Assembly (NCBI GenBank): GCA_012295275.1
Contig: CM022676.1
Coordinates: forward strand, 1,632,510-1,696,509
From: Chrysomallon squamiferum
Taxonomy: Eukaryota; Mollusca; Gastropoda; Neomphalida; Peltospiridae
Length of the DNA stretch: 64,000 bases
Direction of reading: 5' to 3'
The notes beneath the pieces are model-generated. The model did not search any database, was not told where the DNA came from, and saw only the letters and a list, made by a program, of their open reading frames with translations. Positions 23,272 through 37,190 of this stretch are shown here, one piece after another. Made by a program: the position numbers and the translations under genes. How positions within the stretch are numbered: the stretch's first letter is position 1; each line of letters starts with the position of its first letter.

Positions 23272-26200
23272 AAACAAACAGAAATAACAATTAAACAAAT
23301 GAAAGCAAGCAATAAAATACTTTCATACAGAAAAATAAATAAAATAAATATTCTTAATACTTTTCTACTCCAAATGAGAGATTTTTTGTTGATATTTTTA
23401 ACAATTTCTGTATGTGTTCAGTTTGTATTACGAATGAAAAACAAACTTGTATTTGACAGTGAGTAAAAAAGACCTGTATTAAATTTTGTGTAATCTCTGT
23501 ATTACACTAGCAAGCTTTCTAGCAACGAAGTCTATTTATTTTTCCTCTCTCTGAAAAAGACATTATCTTCTCTTTCTATTTACAACAGATCCCAGCTAAA
23601 AATAACACAGCAGTTTACCACTGACACCAAATAAAAAACTAGCCAGCTCATTACTACAGTCATAAAATTATGTCTATTTCCCAATCTAACCAGTACAGTT
23701 TTTATGGTCGATCAAAGAAGATAGTAAGAACTTTATTGCTGAACTTAGAACTCTGGCTAATCATAAATTTATTTGTTAAGAATGACAGAGAGTTAGAGAG
23801 AAAGAGAAATGCCTGTCATTGCATATGTTATACCTATCACCTGGCAGCAAGACATCTTTTACATGTTACAGCAGTCATTATTAACCAGCTTATTGGGAGT
23901 CACTGAGGAGTAGTGGTAACGGAATCTGCATTGTCAGTTAGACAGAAATATTTGTACAGTGTTTGTTAGATTATTATTGCTTTATTAAATCAATTATACA
24001 ATAACCCACTCCAGAGATGTGACTAGCAGTCTCAAACAGAAATTTCAGTATCAAACAAATCTGACTGATATTTGGACATTGATGGGGTAAATGATTATTT
24101 TATCAAAATATTACTGCAGATAGCCTGGAATGGAAATTTTATTTACAAGATCCAACAGAACTGAATTGACTTGAGAAGTGAATTGTTGTTATGAGTAACA
24201 ATTTCTTGTCAACAAATTGCAGTCTGGGTGGACTGGGAAACAGTCTGGAGGTTTCACTGAGGAGCAGAGTTTTGTGACCTGCTGTAGAAATAAACTGACT
24301 TCAGTAATGTGGTTTTGAACATGTCAGGATTTCTTTTTATATCAAAGTTAAAACTAATGACTGGTTGTGATTACAATCAGGACATCTATACATATCTCTC
24401 TCACACACACACACACAGAATCTGAAATTTACAAAAATATAATTATTTATAGTTAACATAATAAAAAGGATAATTTTTACTTAATGAATTAATAATATTT
24501 ATATATATATAAAAGTTTCAGATATGTGAAATATAAACCAAGAAAATAAGAAAAAACTTAGAAAGAAATGTAGCTAAATATTAAATTAATAATCTTTATA
24601 TTTACATTTTAGATAATTTTTAATTTCCAACTGAATTATAAATTAGGATTATTCATATTCACTTAAAGTTTTTTGTTATCAGTTTGAAATAAAGAATAAA
24701 TCCGTAATATTTATAAACATGGATTTAGGTCTTAGATATGTGCTTACTGAATGAGAACTAAAAAAAAAAAAAAATTAAAATATATATTTATACTGAACAT
24801 AAAAATAAAAATAAAATACTTATCTCAAAACTGGCAGCAAAATTATCAAATAAATAATAAATCAGAAATTGTTATTTTTAAATATATTTTTTTAAGTTAT
24901 ATAATTTTCTTAAAGTTAATGATAATTTCACATACACTTCATTTCTAAAAAATTAAAACTCTTTATATCATTATATAGTTCTACATTAATATATCAAAAT
25001 TTGGAAGTAAATAAATAAAAAAACTGTATCTTAATGAACAGCTGATAATTATTTAAAATAATTTATAGGAGAAAAGTGTCAAATTAATGATTATTAATTA
25101 GAAAAATTATTGTTATTATATACAGGCTTCACTATGAAAAATACACTGAGAAAAAAGAAATATGAATTATGGTTCATACACTGGGAAAAGGAAGATTTCT
25201 CTGTTAACAAAGTGGAAAAAATAGATTTGTGTGTTACTCAGAGGTTAAAATAAAGTTATATCCTTTAAATTATAGAAAGCTTTATGAACAGATGATTATA
25301 ATGTTAGTATGTTAGCAGTTATTTTTTTCAGTTAGATTTCAAAAGATAAAGAATATTAAAAAATACTGTTTAAGCAATATTTCTAAATCTTATGGAAGAA
25401 ATATATTCCTAAGTTTAAGTTTACGAGATATTTCTAATTTTCAAACTATTTGTTTAAAACAAGGCATTTTTCTATGTTTAAAATCAAGAATGTTTAAGTA
25501 TGGCATATTTCTATTAATTTTTAAAAAATCATGTCTAAAATAAAATATACTTCTTAGTTTACAATCAGGATGTTTAAAGGAAGGCTGATTTCTTAGAGGT
25601 TAAAAAAAAAAAATGTGCTGATTTAAGAATTGAAACTTAAGCCCTGCTGCTCTGATAAGACAAGTTACTAATGAGCTAATGATACTGACAGCCTGACTAC
25701 ACCCTCACTGCTCACGCGAAGCAGCCTCATTAGCTTCTTTTTCAATAATTTCACATCATCCGCTGTTTGTCCCAATTTAGAAACATTCCACAACAAACTG
25801 TAGAAGAAACAATTTCTTTTTCTACGTTTTCATTCACACAATGGATTTGTACATTTGTGATATGTGTGAGTGAGAATGGCTGTGATATTGTATGTGCATG
25901 AGGGTAGGATTGAGTGTGTGTATGTCTGTGTGTGTGTTTTTCTGAGAGCACTTACTTCTTTATGTTGATATAAATATGTTAAACATTTATCTGGCTCACA
26001 AAAAATAAACTTTTGAACACAAAAACAATATAACCACACAAAGTAACACAAAAAACTGACAATAGGAATAAATAGAAAAAGTCTTTAAAAAGTGAAAAAT
26101 TTTGAGAGGATCCAACAGTGCAAGAATGTCAGTTATTCTTGTACCAACCAACAACTGGATTTGTCACACTGTACCCACCAGAACCTTTATCATACTGTCC

Positions 26201-27704
26201 AGCAATGACTTACAGTTTTCCGTATGCTATTGGTCAACATTATACAAGAGAGAAAACACATTTCATTATGTCATTGTCATATCCCAAATCTGAGCTTTTC
26301 TATTACAAAGTGTATTAATGTCTTTGGTACCAAGAACTTACCATTTACGATCCAGAAAACACAGCTTTATCCTGAACAGAACATGTGTGAAGAAAGTGAT
26401 TAAAATTCGACTTGTTTCCATGGTCACATGTGTTATGATTTCTCTCAAACATTGGGATAATGGTTTCACCTCACAAACAATGACTGGCCCTGTACTAGAC
26501 AGCCTTCTGCCATTATACCTGCTAAATTCAAACACATGTACACCATCTTTGTTCAACTTCAATTTACAATACTTTCTTACCAACCACAACTTTCTTGTAT
26601 TTTAATATAAAGACATTTAAAATTTTAGCCTTTCATTTTGCAACTGACATTTACTACAGTTAAAATAAACTTAATAAGAAATATAAATATATATCATCTT
26701 CTTTTAAATATTCTTTGTTTTCTTTTTTAAAAAATGGTATAGCTGCAGATTTGAAATTAATTAACATATTTTTTAAACTATTACATTACTTAATAGCATT
26801 TAATTGTTTTTTTGAAAAACCAAATAAACCAAACAATGCCAAATTATAACCTGTGAAATTTTGATTAAATTAGAAATGTCTTCCAGTACATAGGTGTGCA
26901 ATACATATGAATACAAATATATGATCAAATTACTGAAACTGTTAAAATCTAAAACATATTATGTACTGCGATGTATTGGCAATAAAATAATAAATTAATT
27001 ACTATTTCTACATTCATAAACAATTGTAAAAATTCTTGTAAGTCATTTCTGTAACCTAAAAACTACATTACATAGCATAAATGATACAATACTAAACAAA
27101 ATATAGAAACATAACAATTATTAAATATTTTCAAAAGTTAACATTACTAGACATACCATATTTTTACTAACATTTACTGATAACAAAACACTGTATTAAG
27201 AAACTATATTCAACTAATAGAATTTTGATGTGGACAGATCAAGGTTTTAGTTATAAATCTATAATTTGTGTTCATAAATACAGAACTGAACTCAGTGTAC
27301 AAGTCAAGGAAATGTTTTAACAGGCATGACAATGAAATGATGGTGACTGTTATTAAAATATTTGCACACACTGACTGCTTTTATTCTCTGTAGTTAATAT
27401 GACATCTCCTTCTTTCCACTCCATAAATCTTTGATTAGGGTTTGAAAACACAAAGAAGAACAGACCAAATGTGTTTAATACAAACAAGCAATGGCCAACC
27501 AGCCCCACGTACAGGTTTATCATAACATTATTCAATTATAATGTTTTTAGATCCCCACAACTGCATGTCATGTTTGAAAAGTGTCTGGTGCCTGACGATG
27601 TTTATGTTAGTCATCAAACAACAGTCTGCGATTCTTGCCATTCTGAATATATTAAATAAACTATTTGAGCTCTGCAGATTTTAAAACACACACACACACA
27701 CATA

Positions 27705-28385
27705 CAGTGGTACCTTCACTTATAAGTTTAATTCGTCCTGTGACCAAACTTGAATTTCAATTTGCTCATATATTAAATCAATTTTCCCAACTGAAATTAA
27801 CTGAAATACATTAATCCGTTCCAGCCCCCCAAAAAACCACCCCATTTTGTTTTTTGTAACATGTTTTTAAATAAGAAAAATATATTTATAAATGACAAAT
27901 ACTGTATAAAAACAAAATAAAAGAGAAGGTAAAGAAATAAAACTGGTTTTGTAAAGTGTATTTATCTTAGAGATCCAACAAATTATTTTAATGCCTTTGG
28001 CTGGAGTTACAGCCTTTATAGACTCCTTCAGCTTTAGCATGGTACATATCATAGAAGTACTATGAATTCAAGCTTTAATTCAATAGACATCATTCGCTTT
28101 ATTTTCTCAGCACTGTCCTTTGCACTCAGTTTCTTAGAATCCATGGCCAGAAAAAAGAAATTTGGCAAAATACTGCACTAAACAAGAGCACAACACAACA
28201 GAGATGATTCCTTTGTGAGGTAACCGTGTGAAGTAAATGAGTGAGAAGCAGGATGATGGCCAGATGTCATGTTGTTTGTTGCACCAACTAGTGGAGGCAT
28301 ATCTGAAGCTCGGCACCATATCTGAACTCGCTCATAACTCGAAAAACTTGTATAAGTTGAGGCATTCTAAGTTGAGGTACCACTG
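27705..28385. mobile_element. Non-autonomous TIR element (MITE-like), 681 bp, TA target duplication
   Basis: The left end reads CAGTGGTACCTTCACTTA from 27705. The right end, read on the minus strand from 28385, is CAGTGGTACCTCAACTTA. These inverted termini match at 16 of 18 bases and are flanked by TA at 27703-27704 and 28386-28387. TA duplication with CAG-type ends fits the Tc1/mariner/pogo superfamily. The inside has only short frames on the minus strand (28052-27867, 28319-28134) and no recognisable DDE transposase, so it is non-autonomous or decayed. Subterminal TTTGCTCATA/CGCTCATAACTCG repeats are present. It sits between a (CA)n tract and a TATG/AT-rich microsatellite. Confidence 0.75.
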
Positions 28386-28455
28386 TATGTATGTATATGT
28401 ATGCATATATACATATATACATACACATACATACAACTTATTTTTATTATAATTA

Positions 28456-28496
<41 letters not shown>
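28386..28496. repeat. TATG/ATAC palindromic tract and (AT)n
   Basis: TATG repeats merge into an ATAC block (28386-28437), followed by an (AT)about 17 run at 28461-28495. It directly abuts the right end of the TA-flanked element. Confidence 0.9.
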
Positions 28497-28497
<1 letters not shown>

Positions 28498-30173
28498 CTG
28501 TTATATAATAAAATTATTATTAATATGTCTGTAAGTAAATATTATGTTTCACTGTAACTTTGAACTTTTGAACCATGAATGTTAGTCATTTTAAAAACTT
28601 CCATTCACATAATATAACATTATATTAACATTATTATACTTATTTATAAATAAATTTTAAAACATGTATTTTATTAATTTTAGATTATCTCTTCACAGTA
28701 ATTGGTTTGGCCTCTCACAAAGGCCAGGACAGAAAATCACTAGTCACCAGTGAATATAAAAGAAGTAAACAAACTCAGCAGGGATCTGACAATCTTATTT
28801 CTGCTCTCTTCTTTCACAACCTGTCAGATTATACACAACTACAGGCAGAAAGGGGCATGGTTTTCATTCATATCCAGAAGAAAGGTTTTAATTTTTTTTA
28901 AACCATTTTATTTCCAACAGATACAGTAGTAGAAAGGATTTTGTTCAACAGTTAGATTATCTGCTTATACTTTTTTATTTTATTATTATTATTATTTTGA
29001 AGAATAAAATAAAGGGTTTTTATTTACTAGCTGTTGAAATTATTTCTGTAGCAAGTTCTAAGAGATAACCAGAGTAGTAGTCATTTTGATTTATATAAAT
29101 TAGTGGTAAGAATTAAGGTGAATTTTCAGTTCATCAATAAAATAAAAGTTTGAATCACAGAAGAGGTTTCACTCTCCAGCAGATAAAGGATTACACATCA
29201 CCAGTAGACAAAAGATTGTAAATCATAGTTCACCACTGTATCACCTTCAGTAAACTCTGGAACTGAGAACAGAAATAGTGAAATATTTATTTAATACTGT
29301 TATTTATCATAAAGAAAACAGTGAAGAAGCTGAAAAGTTAAACTAGACATACATTAACTATTATATTGTTATTTATAACCAGTTTAGAAAATAAATTAAA
29401 TTTCGAACTTTCTATCTGATGTCTGAACTCAGTAGCATCTTGACACATCAGCTGTCAAATCAATCCTAAGATTTAATCAAAAATGTAATTATTATGTAAT
29501 ATTTTGAAATAAAATATCTGTTAATCACATACATCTGTATTATTAAATTAAATGCTAACTTTTAGCTACTGCTGTTGTTTGGTACAATACTGAAGTTAAA
29601 TATTTTCTCTGGTTCTGTATCATACTAGAACACTGTTCTTTAGTTTTTTTTGTTTTCTATGCTTTAGCAAAACATCCATTGTCCAAACATTAATTTTAAT
29701 TTTATCAGAATGCTTTTAGGAAAACCAATATATCATCTGGACAGAGCTGAAGAACACATGAAAAAAATGAAAAAATAAGGAAAGCTATTCCTTGACTAAC
29801 TTTTATGCTTCAATAACGGGACATGGACAGAGAATGACTGACACCTGTCTCAACCAATCAGATGTCAGAACTTTCATCTTGATGCTTGCGCAGTGATAAA
29901 ATACTGGGTCAGCTATGTGGTGTTTTTCAACTTTGTAATAACAGACAGTAAAACTGATTTGCTACAGAAATGTATCTGTACTGGAAAAGATGAATCCCTT
30001 ATGACAAAAATCCAGTACCAGGTTTTATAGATGTGAAGTCTGTCATTAGCCATTACAAGTGTTTGTGAAAATAATTATCAGTGCTGGAAGATATTATCAT
30101 TCTTTACCATTTTATTATAGTCAAAATAAAGATAGACAATTTTATTGAATTGTGGTCCATTTTCCATTCTATC

Positions 30174-30174
<1 letters not shown>

Positions 30175-30207
<33 letters not shown>
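30175..30207. repeat. (CA)n microsatellite, then purine-rich tract
   Basis: About 16 CA copies followed by GGGACAGGGAGAGAAGGAG-type sequence to about 30250. Confidence 0.95.
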
Positions 30208-30209
<2 letters not shown>

Positions 30210-30489
30210 GACAGGGAGAGAAGGAGAAAAAAGAAAGGGAGAAAGAAAAGTAATGTTCTTTATCAAAATCAAAAAGAACAAAAACAACATTTTGCTACCT
30301 AGTTTTTAAGTAAGCACAGTATGAAAATACAGCACTGCTATCATCTACACAACATTACTGAGCACATCTCTCAGCCTGTGTATATTAATTAAGCAAACAG
30401 CCCCGTTTCTGAACAGATGGCTCTGCAGTCACTGTGTTTAGAAGTAAAACAATTTACAAAGATTAAAGACTACAGAGCACATGTCAAGT

Positions 30490-30730
30490 GCTCATCCACT
30501 TGCTGCATTCGATACTCTTGATAACACAGTGTACACACACTTCTTCACAACAAAATACACACTTCTTCAGAATATATAAAAATATATATTTCAAGAAAAA
30601 TATACACTTCATCAACTAAAATCAAGACAAAATACACACTTCTTCAACAGTTTACACTTCATCAAGAAAAATCAATAAAAATGACACACTTCATCGACAC
30701 AGAATATACATTTCAATCAAGCAAAATATA
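30490..30730. repeat. Degenerate tandem repeat around AAAATACACACTTCTTCA
   Basis: ACACTTC(T/A)TCA or a near variant recurs about eight times, separated by AAAATA(T/C)A-type spacers. Confidence 0.5.
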
Positions 30731-30835
30731 CCTTTCAAGACAGAATCATTATCATCATTATCATGACAAACTTATCAGTGTAATGATAGTATTATAAACC
30801 TTATTTACTATCTAACACTTTAAAGTTAATCTGAA

Positions 30836-30920
30836 TAATAATAATAGTAACAGTAATAATAATAATAATAACAATAATGATAAACAACAACAAGAACAAC
30901 AACAACAATAATAAGAAGAA
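30836..30920. repeat. AAT/AAC trinucleotide tract
   Basis: AAT repeats with AGTAAC interruptions, then AACAACAAC. Confidence 0.88.
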
Positions 30921-31165
30921 TGTTTTCAAGTAAGAAACATTAAGTGAAACTTTATTCTGCTGAATCTAATAACTACAACTGAATTGTTTTATATTGAAAA
31001 CTGGTGAATGATAATTAGACTCATCTATCATACATGTCAGTTTTATTTTTCATTTTTGGCTCAAGTCCAGTTTTTGCAAAATAATAACTGATCTGCTTTT
31101 TAAGATTTTGCACCTTATCATCAGAAATCTGAAATTTCATTACTTTAAAAAAATAAAAACTTTCT

Positions 31166-31340
31166 TTTATTTCATCTTTCTCTCTCTCGCTGATTCTTCC
31201 TCCCATTTCCCCTACACCTTCCCTTCCTTTTTGTTGTTACTATTAATTCTATTCCTATTTCCTTTCTCTCCGTTTCTCCCCCAACCCTCACTCTAACCCC
31301 TACTTCCCTCTACCTTCTTCCGTTCTCTCTCTTTTTTTGT
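31166..31340. repeat. Long pyrimidine-rich tract (plus strand)
   Basis: About 175 bases with few purines, rich in CTTCC, CCCC and TCTCT. It is not a simple microsatellite, and the strand asymmetry is striking. Confidence 0.85.
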
Positions 31341-33174
31341 TTATTTCAATTGCATTAGTTACTAAACTTTCACATTCTATGTATTTTCATAAATTTCAGA
31401 CTACACATACATACATCAATATTTAAAAAAAGGTAAAAAATCATAAAATCAACACACATATATGAGCCAGATGCTAATAAAGACAAATATCATACAACTT
31501 ATGTATAATTTAAACAGCTAATTTTTAAAACATTTCCATTATTTACTCAGCTCAACATGTTGAATTTTACTCAAGAAATGTGGTTAACACAAACATTTCC
31601 AGTGACATCTATTTTCATACTGCATGTTCAGTTATAAGTGCCAATTGCACCAAACCACATCCCATTAAAGCACAACACAGATGGATTTTCCTTCCTCCAT
31701 TCATTAAGTTTTCTACAGCCAAGTCAGAATATTTCTCAAAACTGTTTTCAAAACTGAAAATGGCCAGACACAACCATAAACAATTCATCATTTTAGTAAC
31801 TTGTAGCTGATAATATCCAACTGGCAAATAGAAACTGTTTCTTTATAAAAAAAAATTATTGTCAGATTTGAAAACAGCAAACTAAAAAAGGTTCGTCATA
31901 TATGCATATCTTGAAAGATTTGAAAAAACAAACATAAGCCAAAACGTATGAAATATTCTTAGTAAAATTAGCAGAAAAATGATGAGCTGTTACAAATGAA
32001 AATAATGGTGAATAATATTAATAATTTTATACAAGATGATCTGAGAACTGATGATAAACCGATATCAAAACAGTCAACTACATTAATAAAAATAAAAATG
32101 TGAAATTTAATTAGAAGAACCAAACTGAAGATTATTAACATTAGCTGAAATGGTCATTTGTTGTTTATCATAATTTCAGCAGAAAGAAATGAAAATAATT
32201 TAAACATAAAATTATCAAATATATTATTTTTCATCATTTTAGAAGGACATTCCTGACAAAAATTAAAACCTGAACCAAAAAAGGACATGAAATGAACTAA
32301 TTTAGCATATTCAAAATAACTGCAACCTTCAACCAAAAATGGTCTGACATGTCTAACAGAGTTTCCAGCATCATTTTCAACCAATACAAATGAAGCAGTT
32401 GGCCTTCTTCAAAAATCTCATTTGCTTGTAGGAGAACGATTTGAAAAACATCTGTGCTACGTTTTGTGAAGCAGGCAAATAGAATATAATGAGGCCAGAG
32501 AGAAAATAACTGGAAAATGATTTACATAGTTAGCCAATCACATTTCCGTTAATGTTTTCAATATTCTGCTGTAATTATGATAAGAAAGACATGTAAATAG
32601 TTTACAGTCTATGCAAGCTCCTTGAAACAGGTTTATAATTTTTTTTCCCAAAATGAAAAGATGGAGAAAAAGAAATGTAAAGATTTCTTTTCTTTCTTTA
32701 AAAAAAGACAAAAAGAAAGAATGGAAAGGAAAATGTTATGATAGTCAACAAAAGAGAAAGCATTTATTTATATACATGACAAATAAAAAGTAACAGAAAA
32801 TGTACAAAGATTTCAGTAACCTTAACAGGGCCCTCACACTAACAGAGAAACATTTTGAAGACACTTGCATTCTGTTGTATTCAGAATTTTGTCATCCTAT
32901 GCTAGACAAACACACATGACTTAAGTACAATATCCACCTGCAATAGAAGCCAATAGAATAACGACCTCAAACAGGTAAACTGTAATTCGCAGACTGATGC
33001 TAGCTGCATGCCCAGAGCGGAGTACAAACTGACACACAATGGCAGACGACAGTAAGTACACACTGAGAGAATCCTCAACTAACTCACAAATAATTATCTT
33101 CAAACACACACATATTTTACTGCCAAAAGAAACCTCAACTGTGAAAGACTTCAAAAAAAAAAAAAGTGATTCTG

Positions 33175-33490
33175 TCAGGACAACTATTCAAAATTCAGAG
33201 ATATTCATATAAGATGATATCTTTATTCAAAATTCAGTAAAGATATGTTCTCTACTCAAAATTCAGTGATACTGAATAAATATATCACTATTCAAAATTC
33301 TTTCAAATGCTATCAAAATATAACAAACCTGTCTAAGCTGATTTCATCAAAGTTCAGCATTTGTTATCATCTCTATCTCTTAGTTATACTCTGCTCAAAA
33401 TTAAATATTGACTTGAGATGTATTATCCTTATAAACTGAAGATTTTGGTAATATGTTTCTCAAAAATCAGTGATATTCAGTAAAATTAAA
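33175..33490. repeat. Degenerate tandem repeat around TATTCAAAATTCAG
   Basis: Copies of TCAAAATTCAG(T/A)(G/A) and relatives occur at about 33187, 33225, 33257, 33292, 33400 and 33460. Confidence 0.5.
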
Positions 33491-33575
33491 AAATTAAATA
33501 AAAATAAAATAAATAAATAAATAAAAAATAAAAATAAATAAAAAAAAGATAAAAATAAATAAAAGAAAAAGAAAA
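33486..33575. repeat. AAAT/AAAAT tract
   Basis: Mixed AAAT, AAAAT and AAATAAA repeats. Confidence 0.88.
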
Positions 33576-34689
33576 ATGGTTACTAAAAGAAAATGAGTGG
33601 AGAAAAATATGATTAAGTATAATTCTGTTATGACTAACAGTTTGATATCCACAATAATTACCATGTTTGAGTGACACTATCTAACCTGTAATGTCAAAAA
33701 ATAAATAAATGTACTCATTAACATAATAATCTTCTAATAAATCTTTCTGAAAGAAGTTATAGAAAATATTTTAAAAAATAATAATAAGTGAGGAAAAAAA
33801 AAAAAATATATATATATATATTGGCATATATCGACAACCCACCCCCACAACTCTAAAAAAAAAAAATCACACAAAAACACAATTAAGTACAGAATTTTTA
33901 AAAACATTTCTCAAAAATGTGAACAAACATTGACTTCATAAATGAAGGGCAGCCCAATTACCATAAAGAAGAGATAAGAGTGAAAGTTGGTCTCAGGTTT
34001 CCTGTGTGTGGGTAATTATTAAACACAAGGTGTATATTTATGAGGCCAAACAGTGACCTCACTTTTACTTCTAAACCATTTATAAATTTTAATGGCAGGT
34101 TTGCATGACAAAGCATCACATACCGGAATGTTTCGCTTGATGTAAATGAGCAGAAAGAGACTGATATCACAGGAAAAACAGATTAAAATAGTTTTATGTT
34201 AGACATATGATAATCTGAAATTCAGACAAAGAAAATTTATAAATATGCAATATCACAAAAGAAAATAGATAGAAAAGAAAGAAAATAAATAAATAAAAGA
34301 TTGAAAGAAAATCAAAATTAAATAGGAAAAAAGTAAATAAGAAAAATCTTTTCAGTATGAAATATTAACATTTAATTCTACAAACAAAATGGAGGCAAAA
34401 GAAAAACTAACAACTGCAAGGAACTATTTAATGAAGTATTTTTATATCACACAATGGAGCTAATCCCTGTATAATTGATTTCTTTTTACAGTTCTGTGTG
34501 AACAAAGTCGTCTTTGACGGAGAATTCTGTTAGTGAGCTTGTCTCTATTATATTGTATTTGCAGAACATGACAAGCCAGTCAGTTTTCTCTCTTATCACA
34601 TTGTAAGTCAATGTTTGAAGAAGAAGCAGTCATTTACACAATCTTCATTTTACATAACATATAGAATGTGTATGTAGGTAGTATATACA

Positions 34690-34697
34690 TGGGTTGT

Positions 34698-34758
<61 letters not shown>

Positions 34759-34770
34759 TGTGTCTGTGTT
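34690..34770. repeat. (TG)n microsatellite, about 28 copies
   Basis: Pure TG from about 34703 to 34757, then TCTGTG variants. Confidence 0.97.
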
Positions 34771-34974
34771 GTGTATATGTGTCATTTCTGAATTTTTATA
34801 AGATATTTTCTTCATTAATGAGTTTTTCACTTACAATGAAATAAGAAACACAAAAGACAGGCTCACATATCAAAACAGTAAATGTCAGAACTAAGGGATT
34901 TCTGTTACAAATGTAATTAAATGAGTATAAAAAGAAATATAGATACAGTATCAGTGTTACTGGCTATAACACTA

Positions 34975-35170
34975 CATATATATATATCTATCTATATATA
35001 TACACATACACACACATACATACATATTCACACACACACACAAGGCATTTAGGGCACTTTTTATTTATTATTTTCATCATGATTATGAAAACTTTATTCA
35101 ATATTTGTTCATTAATAAAAAAGGTTGTGGCTCTGTGATTTTTGTTACAGGTGTTTTTATGATTATTTAT

Positions 35171-35208
<38 letters not shown>
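34975..35208. repeat. Opposed (CA)n and (GT)n tracts
   Basis: AT and CA/CATA repeats at 34975-35042, and (GT)about 18 at 35173-35208, in inverted orientation 130 bp apart. Confidence 0.92.
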
Positions 35209-36729
35209 AAGTGAGAATTTGTTTATTTTTGTGGGTATGTCTCTGATACAAAAAAGGCAAAAAGTACTGTTTCAGAGCCATCAAAATGCCTTTTATTAAG
35301 CACCTACTTTATTAAATAAACTTATAAACACACACAAAATTATTTTTCTGTTCTGGTTATGAAGAAATATAATAACTAATTACTGTTACAACACACTGGC
35401 ACTTCCAGTAATCAAGATTAATGGAGAGATAATAAATTATTACTTGGAACGTTTTCACCTCTGCCTTATTATAACAATTAAAAAGATAAAAATACCAAAA
35501 CTAGTTTGAAACAAAAAAAAAAAAAATGTCTAGATTGTTTATATAACCTAATAAAAGATTGAGAAATATTATAAATAAAATACAAAACAAAATAAGACAG
35601 AAACTTAAAAATGTAATAAAGAAATAGATTTTTGTATGTACACACCCATACACACTGAGAGAAAGAGAGATTAACAGACAATGAAGCCAAAAACAGAGAC
35701 GATCCAGACCAGAGAAACAAAAAATGGGAGCATGTTGTCTTTTATTCTTTTCTTTACCTTTTTAACCCTTATTTTACATTAATTATCAGTAAAACACAGT
35801 CCATAATCTTATTAAGATTGCACACTGTATGTGTCTTTGACTCGGTCAAAAAGCTTCTAACACTGAAAGAAATAAACTAACATGTACCGAGTTGCTTTTA
35901 CCAGACAATGCAAACTGCCATTTAGAAGTCAATTATTATTGTGTTTTACAAAGTCAAATATACACACGTGTGTCTAACATTACTTAATGCAGTGAGCAAC
36001 ACAATATAAAACACATTTGTGTGTTTGTTAGTTGCAAGGTCAACAGGAAGTCAGCATCAGTTGTTTCTCAACAGCAACATTATCAACATTCTCTGCAGCG
36101 CTGCCATATGAACGGCCCCAGGTGGTGAACATGGCCAACACAATGCAAGTCAGAGTGATTCCTAGCCGTGTGGGATGTTTATACATACACTGTACTAAAT
36201 ACTCGGAATATCTTATCTATTACATTGCTACTTTTTTATATACTTTGTTTTAGGTTTACTGTGCACTTATTATTTTATTTTTCTCTTCTTTAATAGAAAT
36301 CTTCTATTTAAGTGTTTAATGTAAATGATTGTTATGTAAGGCAACTACTGACAATTTTTTAAAGGCAAATTTATGTATGTACTTTAAATCAAACAGACTT
36401 GTACAACGTGTTGCAATGTTTGCTGAGAAGTAACAAAAAAGTTTGCTTTAGGACATTGTACAAGTCCCCTACACATTGTCTACATCTGTACAAAGAAAGA
36501 GAAATTTGTGAATCAATTTCAATTTGAATTCCTCTCATAAAGAAGCAAGTTCTCCTTTCAAACACAAGCCACATTGAGGTCTTATTGAAAATGCACCTGC
36601 ACAACCCACAGTGGCGATAATCTGGCTTGGACTAAAACCACTTTACAATGGTATTATTCCCTTATACACTACACACACACTTTTTATTGCTTGTTAGTTT
36701 ATTTAAACCATGTAGATTTATTAATAATA

Positions 36730-37190
36730 AAGATGTCAGTGTGCATTACAATATTATCAGTTGTTGAAGTACACTCTAATTCAGTGTATTCACAGGTTTT
36801 CTATCATTATGAGTTATTATAGTATATTTACTTTTAATATTAAATTGATTTATATTAATTACTGAAATATGTTCAATTTCAATATCAAGCTTTTTTTAAT
36901 TATTTGCTGAAGTGCACTATTAACTAATTTGTAATTCAGTGTATTCACCTTTTTACTACAGTTGTCAGTTACTGAGATACATATCATTTTTATATTAAAT
37001 TGACTTTTATTAGTACTCAGTATTGTGAGTTGTTGAATTATTTTGTATTCACATTTTCCCCAGTTGAAAGGTACTGGAATATATTTTCAAACATTGTTGA
37101 ACTTGTTTTTGTATTAAATATTCATTATTGTTATCAGTTGCTAATTTATATTGTTAATTCTACTATGACAATTTTTCAATATTTAAAATA
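36730..37190. repeat. Long-unit degenerate repeat (about 150-180 bp) with GTGTATTCAC
   Basis: A block containing CAGTTG(T/C)TGAAGT, TTCAGTGTATTCAC and ATTAAATTGA(C/T)TT recurs about three times with strong divergence. Confidence 0.4.

Noticed and set aside
26102-26605. Several overlapping frames on both strands
   Set aside because: Compositional artefacts of a slightly GC-richer patch; no domain or consistent frame.
32921-33154. 77-residue minus-strand hydrophobic frame
   Set aside because: Hydrophobic runs are expected in AT-rich non-coding frames; no splice or homology support.
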